DNA of 36,703 nt from an uncultured Phocaeicola sp. Its GTDB lineage: Bacteria; Bacteroidota; Bacteroidia; Bacteroidales; Bacteroidaceae. The stretch is taken from the NCBI GenBank assembly GCA_944321335.1, contig CALUKX010000027.1, positions 1-36,703 on the forward strand. Direction: 5' to 3'. Below, piece after piece: positions 26,025 to 32,755 of this stretch; the stretch's first letter is position 1, and the number at the start of each line of letters is the position of its first letter. The translations under genes and the position numbers were made by a program. The notes below the pieces were generated by a model that worked only from the letters and a program-made list of their open reading frames with translations, was not told the origin of the DNA and did no database searches.

Positions 26025-26666
26025 TTAGAATGCGTAACCCAAGCTTAACATCCAGTTGCTTTCTTTAGCACCCTCAAGTTGGTCAACCAAACCTTTCTGG
26101 TAGGTGATGTTAAAGTTGATTTTTTGATACCAAACACCAATTCCAAATTGAATACCAGCACCAAAACGGTCATAACCCTCAATATCACCGATGTTGATAC
26201 TCTCTTCATAACTGTCTCCGTATTCAGTTTCTTCGTATTTAGCTTTACCCCATACATCATAGTTAATGAAACCACCAATACGTGCATCAATAGCAATGTC
26301 ATCATTTATGTTATATTTGTATCCAATATTAATTGGAATTTCCAATTTGTTAGCTTTTAGTTTCACCTCTTCTGAATAATTTTCTTCTTCATAAGAAGCC
26401 TTATAACCTTTTCTCGCTAACTGTAAGCCCATTCCCCAAAACATACCGCTTCCACCAATAGCGCGGTCGAAAGCAATACCAATGTTATAACCTACTAAAT
26501 TATCAGCCTCTACGTTATCTCCAGTAAATTTAGAAAGGTTCATACCAGCTTTTACATACCATACTGTTTCTGAACTTTTTTTCTTATAAGTGGTACTAGT
26601 TACCAATTGTGCGCTCATAGTAGAGCAGACGAAAGCTGCAACTACCAATAATAAAAACTTTTTCAT
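26025..26666 (-). CDS. Outer-membrane beta-barrel protein (PorT-like/OMP_b-brl family)
   Basis: A 213-residue exported protein with a signal peptide (1-19, CSTMSAQ). After about residue 35 it shows alternating amphipathic strands with aromatic girdle residues (VWYVKAGMNLSKFTGD, NIGYKYNINDDIAIDARIGGFINYDVW, GAGIQFGIGVWYQKINFNITYQKGL) and ends with the outer-membrane barrel C-terminal signal LSLGYAF. This fits an eight-stranded barrel of the OMP_b-brl_2 type. No substrate or partner can be assigned. It starts 45 bases after the stop of the upstream 26712-27215 gene, so the two are probably co-transcribed. Confidence 0.82.
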   Translation of the reverse strand: MKKFLLLVVAAFVCSTMSAQLVTSTTYKKKSSETVWYVKAGMNLSKFTGDNVEADNLVGYNIGIAFDRAIGGSGMFWGMGLQLARKGYKASYEEENYSEEVKLKANKLEIPINIGYKYNINDDIAIDARIGGFINYDVWGKAKYEETEYGDSYEESINIGDIEGYDRFGAGIQFGIGVWYQKINFNITYQKGLVDQLEGAKESNWMLSLGYAF

Positions 26667-26711
26667 TGTACGTTAAATTTAATCGATTAATTAATATGTT
26701 CTAATGATAAG

Positions 26712-27215
26712 TTATTTTACAGCTTCAGAGTTCTTGGCTTGGTTGTCACCGATAGACTGAACTGAGTTGACTGTACGGATCTTAACGCCATATACATCTT
26801 CAATCCACTGATAATCTTCAGGCTTTGAAGCAACCTTCCAGTTTTCGTATTTTGCAGGGAAACCTATAACAGTAATTTCTATTCCTTTTTTTACTGTACG
26901 TATGTCAAATGTAGGAGCTACTATTACATCTGCATCATATTTTTGGGCGGTCAGATAAAGTGAATTGACTTTCAAGTTTGCCACATCGGCTATTGTCATC
27001 TTTGTAATATCTACATCGGGGAAAGGCCATACTGCTTTTTGTCTTTCTGTTGTAGTTACTTTTAAATCGACAACCAATGGACGTACGAATACTTGCTGTT
27101 GCGGTTCAAGCATACGGCTTTGAGACTGACGATATTCGCCTTTCTGTGCCATTATATTTTGTGAAAAGCCAAATAGAAGTACTGTTAGAGTTAACAAAAA
27201 AATGTTTCTTTTCAT
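26712..27215 (-). CDS. Exported protein of unknown function
   Basis: A 167-residue protein that I do not recognise. It has a signal peptide (MKRNIFLLTLTVLLFGFSQNIMAQ). The mature part contains TIADVANLKVNSLYLTAQKYDADVIVAP and GIEITVIGFPAKYENWK, a pattern of small secreted or lipoprotein-like proteins in which a helix and the phrase ADVIVAP precede a strand. The ATG at 27215 is chosen because it begins directly with the basic n-region of the signal peptide; an ATG seven codons earlier adds only MRAIFVT. It heads the minus-strand run with the beta-barrel gene. Confidence 0.7.
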   Translation of the reverse strand: MKRNIFLLTLTVLLFGFSQNIMAQKGEYRQSQSRMLEPQQQVFVRPLVVDLKVTTTERQKAVWPFPDVDITKMTIADVANLKVNSLYLTAQKYDADVIVAPTFDIRTVKKGIEITVIGFPAKYENWKVASKPEDYQWIEDVYGVKIRTVNSVQSIGDNQAKNSEAVK

Positions 27216-27690
27216 GGTAACAAAGATTGCCCGCAATTCCCCAGACGGATTTTGATAAAGAAGGTGCGTGGGAACTGTTTCAGTTAGAATCTGTACATCG
27301 TTTGTATTCGGATGTTAGTATTAATCATTATTTTTACGGATCTAACAGAAAACGACCTTCATTCTATAAAATTTTGTTTATTTTAATAAAATCGCCCTAT
27401 GCTGTTACATAATGCAAATAAATGAATTTTTCTGTTGAAAAAGAATGGGTTATATATTCGGTTTGTGCTAAACGGTCGTTCTTGAGGGTTGTTATGTAAA
27501 AATACGTTACTATATGGGTAAAAAATATTGAAATTGTCGTGGCTTTTTATATTTCAGTAAAGAAAATTATGCTGACTTTCTATATTTGTTAAATTTTACT
27601 TTTGTAAGTGGTTGGTTTATAATGGAATGTATAGATGTCCGAACTTTATGGGGATACACTTGGACTTGTTGCTGCCTGATAGATTATCCG
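27216..27690. other. AT-rich non-coding region with orphan promoter-like motifs
   Basis: I find no convincing gene here. A 61-codon frame at 27227-27412 overlaps the start of the exported protein gene and has no family features. Two plus-strand TAnnTTTG motifs, TATATTTG (27581-27588) and TACTTTTG (27597-27604), point toward the pnp terminator rather than toward any gene. The stretch is unusually A+T-rich, with long T runs. Confidence 0.5.
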
Positions 27691-27732
27691 TAAAAACAAA
27701 AAACGCCCCGTACCATTGCGGTACGGAGCGTT
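27691..27732 (-). terminator. Intrinsic terminator of pnp
   Basis: A 13-bp stem, AACGCTCCGTACC against GGTACGGGGCGTT on the minus strand (27720-27732 and 27702-27714) with one wobble, is followed by TTTTGTTTTTACGG. It lies 23 bases after the pnp stop. Confidence 0.92.
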
Positions 27733-27754
27733 ACATTTATAGGGAATAGATCTA

Positions 27755-29956
27755 TTACTTCTGTTCCTTGCGCTGCTGAGGCTTGTGTTCACGGCGAGGA
27801 CGGTTGTTGCCGTTGTAAGCGTTGCCTTCCGGCATTCCTTCCGGTTTCGGGAGCAATACCTTGTGCGACAACTTGAACTTGCCTGTCTTCGGATCGATGT
27901 CGAGCAGTTTCACTTCGATTTCATCACCTTCCTTCAAACCGGCTTCTTCGATTGTTTCCAAACGTTTCCAGTCGATTTCAGAAATGTGGAGCAAACCGTC
28001 TTTACCCGGCAGGAATTCAACGAATGCACCGTAAGGCATGATAGAACGAACCTTACCGGTGTAAACTTCGCCGATTTCAGGAACTGCAACGATGCCCTTG
28101 ATCAGACGCATAGCGTCGTCGATACATTTCTTGTTGTTGCCTGAAACTTCGATACGGCCTACACCATCGATTTCTTCAATAGTGATGGTAGCACCGGTTT
28201 CTTCCTGCATACCCTGGATAATCTTACCGCCCGGGCCGATTACTGCACCGATGAATTCCTTAGGAATAGTCATTGTCTCGATGCGTGGAGCATGAGGTTT
28301 CAGTTCTTCACGAGGTTCTGCGATACATTCTGTCAGTTTGCCGAGGATGTATTCACGTCCCTGTTTAGCCTGAAGCAATGCCTTTTCGAGGATGTCGTAA
28401 GTCAGACCGTCGCACTTGATATCCATCTGGGTAGCTGTGATACCATTCTTGGTACCTGTTACCTTGAAGTCCATGTCACCGAGGTGGTCTTCGTCGCCCA
28501 GGATATCCGACAATACTGCGTATTTCTCTTCGCCCGGATTCTTGATCAATCCCATTGCGATACCTGATACCGGATTCTTGATAGGTACACCTGCATCCAT
28601 CAATGCCAATGTTCCTGCACAAACTGTAGCCATTGAAGAAGAGCCGTTTGATTCGAGGATATCAGAAACTACACGTACGCAGTACGGATAGTCTGCAGGA
28701 ATCTGGCCTTTCAATGCACGCCAAGCCAAGTGGCCGTGACCGATTTCACGACGACCTACACCACGCTGTGCCTTAGCTTCACCTGTAGAGAAAGGAGGGA
28801 AGTTGTAGTGCAACAGGAAGCGTTCCTTATGTTGGTCGAGTACATCATCGACAATCTTTTCGTCGAGTTTGGTACCCAAAGTAACAGTACTCAATGACTG
28901 AGTTTCACCACGGGTGAAGATTGAAGATCCGTGAGGACCCGGCAGCGGACTAACTTCGCACCAGATCGGGCGGATATCTGTAGTAGCACGGCCGTCGAGA
29001 CGTTTGCCCTCATCGAGGATGCAACGGCGCATAGCTTCTTTTTCTACATCGTGGTAGTAGCGGTCGATCATACCACCCTTTTCTTCCAGTTCTTCTTCAG
29101 TGAACTGAGCCTTGAACTCATCGCAGATAGCTGTGAAAGCATCTTCACGTTCGTGCTTGTTCTTGTTGCCCGACTGAGCGATGGCGTAAGCCTTGTCGTA
29201 GCAAGCGTCGTGAACTGCCTTGCGGAGATCTTCATCGTTTTCTTCGTGGCAATATTCGCGCTTAACTGTAGAACCGACTTCTTCCATCAGTTCCATCTGA
29301 GCCTTGCAATGAACCTTGATAGCTTCGTGAGCACATTTCATCGCTTCCAGCAAATCCTGTTCGCTCACTTCCTTCATTTCGCCTTCCACCATCATGATGT
29401 TTTCGTAAGTAGCGGCAACCATCAGGTCCATATCTGCATGTTCCAGCTGATCGAATGTCGGGTTGATCACGAACTTGCCGTCGATACGTGCAACACGTAC
29501 TTCAGAGATCGGACCACCGAACGGAATGTCGGAAACAGCCAATGCAGCTGAAGCTGCCAGACCTGCCAGAGCATCCGGCATATCAACACCGTCGGCTGAG
29601 AACAATATAATGTTTACATAAACTTCTGCGTGGAAATTGTCTGGGAACAACGGACGGAGTGCGCGGTCAACCAAACGGCAAGTCAGAATTTCGTAGTCAG
29701 AAGCTTTTCCTTCACGTTTGGTAAAGCCACCCGGAAAACGTCCGAATGCTGAATATTTTTCTTTGTACTCTACCTGAAGAGGCATAAAATCTGTACCGGG
29801 AACTGCATCTTTTGCTGCACAAACAGTAGCCAGCAACATGGTGTTACCCATGCGTAGCATTACAGCACCATCTGCCTGTTTTGCTAGCTTTCCCGTTTCG
29901 AGCGTAATGGTTCTTCCATCACCTAACTCGATCGTCTTAACAATTGGATTAATCAT
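27755..29956 (-). CDS. pnp: Polyribonucleotide nucleotidyltransferase
   Basis: A 733-residue 3'-5' exoribonuclease that degrades RNA phosphorolytically and is central to mRNA turnover. The two RNase PH domains lie at about 10-230 and 320-540 (second contains [32 protein letters not shown]), joined by a helical linker (about 240-320). A KH domain follows (about 555-615, with [23 protein letters not shown]), then an S1 domain (about 622-692, [32 protein letters not shown]). The C-terminal tail is basic and glutamine-rich. Length is normal. It has a promoter motif at 29998 and a strong terminator. Confidence 0.98.
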   Translation of the reverse strand: MINPIVKTIELGDGRTITLETGKLAKQADGAVMLRMGNTMLLATVCAAKDAVPGTDFMPLQVEYKEKYSAFGRFPGGFTKREGKASDYEILTCRLVDRALRPLFPDNFHAEVYVNIILFSADGVDMPDALAGLAASAALAVSDIPFGGPISEVRVARIDGKFVINPTFDQLEHADMDLMVAATYENIMMVEGEMKEVSEQDLLEAMKCAHEAIKVHCKAQMELMEEVGSTVKREYCHEENDEDLRKAVHDACYDKAYAIAQSGNKNKHEREDAFTAICDEFKAQFTEEELEEKGGMIDRYYHDVEKEAMRRCILDEGKRLDGRATTDIRPIWCEVSPLPGPHGSSIFTRGETQSLSTVTLGTKLDEKIVDDVLDQHKERFLLHYNFPPFSTGEAKAQRGVGRREIGHGHLAWRALKGQIPADYPYCVRVVSDILESNGSSSMATVCAGTLALMDAGVPIKNPVSGIAMGLIKNPGEEKYAVLSDILGDEDHLGDMDFKVTGTKNGITATQMDIKCDGLTYDILEKALLQAKQGREYILGKLTECIAEPREELKPHAPRIETMTIPKEFIGAVIGPGGKIIQGMQEETGATITIEEIDGVGRIEVSGNNKKCIDDAMRLIKGIVAVPEIGEVYTGKVRSIMPYGAFVEFLPGKDGLLHISEIDWKRLETIEEAGLKEGDEIEVKLLDIDPKTGKFKLSHKVLLPKPEGMPEGNAYNGNNRPRREHKPQQRKEQK

Positions 29957-29997
29957 AAAAAATTTATTAATGTGATTTACATCTTGAAAATTCGCGG

Positions 29998-30005
29998 CAA
30001 AGTTA
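29998..30005 (-). promoter_or_regulatory. -7 element of the pnp promoter
   Basis: Minus-strand TAACTTTG fits TAnnTTTG and lies 42 bases before the pnp ATG. No -33 TTG is obvious. Confidence 0.55.
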
Positions 30006-30147
30006 TAAAATTAAATGGAGTAATCGGGTGAAAATGAGAGAAAAATTGATAAAAAGATTCTTTTTTCTTCATGCAAGTGGAAACGGGGAAGGGATTTCAG
30101 AGAGTCAGAAATGGATATAAGTTGTAATTCATCAAGTTATCTTTATC
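30006..30147. other. Non-coding spacer upstream of pnp
   Basis: The spacer between the pnp promoter and the dyad-repeat array holds no frame with coding features and no further promoter match that I can support. Confidence 0.4.
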
Positions 30148-30235
30148 GTATCACAGTTGTGAGACGAACGTTTCATATTTGTGAAACGATTGTATCACGG
30201 ACGTGAGACGATTGTATCATGATTGTGATACGATT
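30148..30235. repeat. Four tandem 22-bp dyad repeats
   Basis: Four contiguous 22-base units start at 30148, 30170, 30192 and 30214. Each has the form GTWTCA-N6-TGARAC or TGATAC followed by GAAC (first unit) or GATT. Units 2 and 4 are perfect 6-bp dyads: GTTTCA/TGAAAC and GTATCA/TGATAC, so the two arms change together. Units 1 and 3 have one arm mismatch (TGAGAC). The central six bases vary. The spacer GATT is constant in three units. The array sits between the divergent pnp gene and the DUF4369-type lipoprotein gene, upstream of both promoters. Confidence 0.93.
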
Positions 30236-30331
30236 AGTTTGTCAAAAATAATTCAGTTGCTTTACTATGTATCCTTTGCTTGGACTGAATGAAAAAAGTC
30301 CTTGTCTTCTTTCAAGAACTTGTGCAAAAAC

Positions 30332-30361
30332 TTTGTGAAGTCGGGAAAAGCCGTATCTTTG
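30332..30361 (+). promoter_or_regulatory. Promoter of the thioredoxin-like lipoprotein
   Basis: TTTG (30332-30335) as -33 and TATCTTTG (30354-30361) as -7 are separated by 18 bases, a near-consensus Bacteroidetes promoter. It fixes the start at 30391, because the in-frame ATG at 30289 lies before it. Confidence 0.8.
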
Positions 30362-30390
30362 CAAACGCAAAAGTTAATATTAATCTAGCA

Positions 30391-31536
30391 ATGAAAAGAA
30401 ATGCTTATATCGCCGCAGTGCTGTTGTTGTCAGGCCTTTCTGCCTGCAACAACGAGCCTGCTTTTAAAGTGGAGGGTACAGTAACCAATGCGGCCGACAA
30501 GATGCTGTATTTCGAGCAGACTGGCATTCAGGGTATTGTCTCTATCGATTCTGTTAAATTAGCCAATGACGGATCATTCAAGTTCTCTGGTGCACGTCCT
30601 GAATCTCCCGAATTCTATCGTTTGCGTATTGATGATAAGGTGATTAATTTCTCGGTTGATTCTACAGAAACGGTTAAGGTCAAGGCAGGACTTGACAACT
30701 TTGCAATCGACTATCAGATTGAGGGATCGGAGAATAATGCCAAGATAAAGGAACTGGTACTTCTTCAGACCGAATTGCAAGACAAGGTTAACCGTTTGGC
30801 ACGTTCCGGGATGCCTATCGGTGTAGCCCGTGATAGTATGAATGCATTGGTAGACGCTTATAAGCTGAAAGTTTCTCACGATTATATCTATGCGGAACCC
30901 AATAAAGCTTATGCCTATTTTGCGCTGTTCCAGGAGTTGAACGGTATCATGATTTTCGATCCGCTGAACAGCAAGGAAGATGTACGCTGTTTTGCGGCGG
31001 TAGCAACCAGTCTGAACAATATGTATCCGCATGCCGACCGTTCGCGTAATCTCTATAATATGGTAATCAAAGGGATGAAGAATACCCGTGAGCCACAGGT
31101 GAAACCGGTGGAGATACCGGCAGATCTGGTTGAGGAAACATCTTTGATCGATATCCCGTTGAACGATATCAAAGGTGCAACCCGTCACCTCACAGACTTG
31201 AAGGGAAAGGTTGTTCTGGTGGAATTTACGGTTTATGCGGCTGCAGAGTCGGGACCTCACAATCTGGCTTTGCGGGAATTGTATAACAAATATGCTTCCC
31301 AGGGACTTGAAATTTATCAGATTTCACTCGATGCGGATGAACATTTCTGGAGAACCGCTGCCGACAATCTGCCTTGGATTTGTGTGCGCGACCCACAGGG
31401 ACCGTATTCTACCTACGTGAACCTGTACGGGGTTCAACAGCTGCCTGCAGCCTTCCTGATAAACCGCAACAACGAGGTCTGCCTGCGTGTCGGCGAGAAG
31501 ACAAATCTGGAGGAAGCAATCAAGAAATTACTTTAA
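30391..31536 (+). CDS. DUF4369-type thioredoxin-fold lipoprotein lacking the CxxC motif
   Basis: A 381-residue envelope lipoprotein with a signal peptide ending LSAC (Cys19). Residues about 25-120 (FKVEGTVTNAADKMLYFEQTG onward) form a DUF4369-type beta domain, followed by a helical linker. A TlpA/AhpC-like thioredoxin fold starts at about 255. At the usual WCxxC position it reads VEFTVYAAAESGPHN (277-291) with no cysteine, although the cis-Pro loop (QQLPAAFLINRN) is kept. It therefore cannot act as a classical thiol-disulfide oxidoreductase; a binding or chaperone role is possible. The start was chosen from the promoter at 30332-30361 and the lipoprotein signal. Confidence 0.87.
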   Translation: MKRNAYIAAVLLLSGLSACNNEPAFKVEGTVTNAADKMLYFEQTGIQGIVSIDSVKLANDGSFKFSGARPESPEFYRLRIDDKVINFSVDSTETVKVKAGLDNFAIDYQIEGSENNAKIKELVLLQTELQDKVNRLARSGMPIGVARDSMNALVDAYKLKVSHDYIYAEPNKAYAYFALFQELNGIMIFDPLNSKEDVRCFAAVATSLNNMYPHADRSRNLYNMVIKGMKNTREPQVKPVEIPADLVEETSLIDIPLNDIKGATRHLTDLKGKVVLVEFTVYAAAESGPHNLALRELYNKYASQGLEIYQISLDADEHFWRTAADNLPWICVRDPQGPYSTYVNLYGVQQLPAAFLINRNNEVCLRVGEKTNLEEAIKKLL

Positions 31537-31573
31537 CATGTTGAAAAGCATGTAAAATAGTGTGCAAAGGTTC

Positions 31574-31603
31574 TTGTCTTTCACATAAAAACAATTACCT
31601 TTG
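31574..31603 (+). promoter_or_regulatory. Promoter upstream of greA
   Basis: TTG (31574-31576), a 19-base spacer and TACCTTTG (31596-31603) form a consensus Bacteroidetes promoter. It lies 38 bases after the previous gene and 112 bases before the greA ATG. Confidence 0.75.
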
Positions 31604-31620
31604 CGAATGTCATAACAACA

Positions 31621-31665
31621 GAAGGGTTCCGGCATGTCTCGATGTGCCGGGATTCTTTTTTGTTT
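31621..31665 (+). terminator. Intrinsic terminator in the greA leader
   Basis: A stem around TTCCGGCA (about 31627-31634) / TGCCGGGA (about 31645-31652) closes a short loop and is followed by a T-rich run. It lies downstream of the greA promoter, not before it, so it can act on greA leader transcripts as well as on readthrough from the lipoprotein gene. Confidence 0.75.
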
Positions 31666-31701
31666 TATAGGAAAGAACAAAAGTTTAATAACGAATATTT
31701 T

Positions 31702-31708
31702 AAGGAGG
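31702..31708 (+). promoter_or_regulatory. Strong Shine-Dalgarno site of greA
   Basis: AAGGAGG, seven bases before the ATG at 31716, is a full match to the anti-Shine-Dalgarno sequence. Such strong sites are uncommon in Bacteroidetes genes. Confidence 0.8.
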
Positions 31709-31715
31709 AAAATTT

Positions 31716-32180
31716 ATGGCTTATATGTCAGAAGAAGGCTACCAGAAACTGGTTGCCGAATTGAAGCGCCTTGAATCTGTAGAGCGCCCAAGAGTCATTG
31801 CCGCAATCGCCGAAGCACGCGATAAAGGCGACTTGTCGGAAAATGCAGAATACGACGCAGCGAAGGAAGCTCAGGGTTTGTTGGAAATGAAGATCAACCA
31901 GCTCAAGGCTACCATCGGCGATGCGAAGATTATCGATACATCGAAGTTGAAAGCCGATACCGTTCAGATTCTGACACGTGTGGAACTGAAGAACGTGAAG
32001 AACGGAATGAAGATGGCTTACACCATCGTATCGGAAACTGAAGCTAACCTGAAGGAAGGTAAGATTTCGGTAAATACTCCGATTGCACAGGGTCTGCTGG
32101 GCAAGAAGGTGGGTGATGTGGCTGAAATCACTATCCCGCAGGGTAAGATTAGCTTGGAAGTAACAGGAATATCATTTTAA
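31716..32180 (+). CDS. greA: Transcript cleavage factor GreA
   Basis: A 154-residue factor that binds the RNA polymerase secondary channel and stimulates cleavage of backtracked RNA. The N-terminal coiled coil spans about 5-75. Its tip carries the catalytic acidic pair Asp39 and Glu42 in GDLSENAEYDAAKEAQG. The FKBP-like C-terminal domain runs from about 80 to 154 (LKEGKISVNTPIAQGLLGKKVGD). Length is typical. It has its own promoter, an attenuator-like leader and a strong ribosome binding site. The HIT gene follows 52 bases on, with a hairpin between. Confidence 0.97.
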   Translation: MAYMSEEGYQKLVAELKRLESVERPRVIAAIAEARDKGDLSENAEYDAAKEAQGLLEMKINQLKATIGDAKIIDTSKLKADTVQILTRVELKNVKNGMKMAYTIVSETEANLKEGKISVNTPIAQGLLGKKVGDVAEITIPQGKISLEVTGISF

Positions 32181-32185
32181 TCGGT

Positions 32186-32222
32186 AGGCAGGTCGGCTTT
32201 GCGTCGGCTTGCCTTCTTTAAT
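32186..32222 (+). terminator. Hairpin between greA and the HIT gene
   Basis: GGCAGGTCGGC and GTCGGCTTGCC form a stem with two wobble pairs and one mismatch, around a TTTGC loop, followed by TTCTTTAATATTT. It could partially terminate greA transcripts. Confidence 0.55.
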
Positions 32223-32232
32223 ATTTATAGAT

Positions 32233-32634
32233 ATGGCAACAATATTCAGTAAAATCATTGCAGGAGAAATTCCTAGCTACAAGGTAGCTGAGGATGATAA
32301 GTTTTATGCTTTCCTGGATATCAATCCGTTGGTGAAGGGGCATACATTGGTTGTTCCGAAACGTGAAGTGGATTATATCTACGACCTGACCGACGAAGAA
32401 CTGGCTGCGATGCATGTATTTGCCAAGCATGTTGCGCTGGCTATCCAGAAGGCGTTCCCTTGCCGCAAGGTGGGCGAAGCCGTTATCGGTCTGGAAGTGC
32501 CTCATGCACATATCCACCTGATTCCGATGCAGAAGGAATCGGATATGCTGTTCTCCAACCCGAAACTGAAGCTGGACGATGCCGAATTCAAGGCTATCGC
32601 CGAGGCTATCAACAAGGCCTGGGAAGGCAAATGA
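32233..32634 (+). CDS. HIT family nucleotide-binding protein
   Basis: A 133-residue protein of the histidine triad superfamily (HinT branch), which hydrolyses nucleoside phosphoramidates or dinucleotides. The triad HAHIHLIPM places the histidines at 91, 93 and 95. The N terminus ATIFSKIIAGEIPSYKVAEDDKFYAFLDINPLVKGHTLVVPKR is canonical, which sets the start at 32233 rather than at an ATG eight codons earlier inside the hairpin flank. It is commonly found beside greA in Bacteroidetes (family knowledge). A strong terminator follows. Confidence 0.95.
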   Translation: MATIFSKIIAGEIPSYKVAEDDKFYAFLDINPLVKGHTLVVPKREVDYIYDLTDEELAAMHVFAKHVALAIQKAFPCRKVGEAVIGLEVPHAHIHLIPMQKESDMLFSNPKLKLDDAEFKAIAEAINKAWEGK

Positions 32635-32668
32635 TTACGTATAAACCTCCTATTTTATATATGTTTTG

Positions 32669-32697
32669 AAGCCACTCCAAAAGAGTGGCTTTTTTAT
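32669..32697 (+). terminator. Terminator after the HIT gene
   Basis: AAGCCACTC (32669-32677) pairs perfectly with GAGTGGCTT (32683-32691), followed by TTTTTATT. Confidence 0.92.
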
Positions 32698-32721
32698 TGT
32701 GTGGAATCGGTTTTATTTAAT

Positions 32722-32729
32722 TATCTTTA
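32722..32729 (+). promoter_or_regulatory. -7-like element upstream of the TonB-dependent receptor
   Basis: TATCTTTA differs from TAnnTTTG at the last base and lies 27 bases before the ATG at 32756. Confidence 0.4.
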
Positions 32730-32755
32730 GAAGATGAACCTTAAATGAAGACACG

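Noticed and set aside
27227-27412. 61-codon plus-strand frame
   Set aside because: It overlaps the start of the exported-protein gene, lies in AT-rich DNA and shows no domain, signal peptide or ribosome binding site.
30148-30235. CRISPR array interpretation of the 22-bp repeats
   Set aside because: The units are contiguous with no unique spacers, each unit is itself palindromic, and no cas gene is present.
30289-30390. Upstream in-frame ATG adding 34 residues to the thioredoxin-like lipoprotein
   Set aside because: A near-consensus promoter at 30332-30361 lies inside the extension, and the lipoprotein signal starts at 30391.
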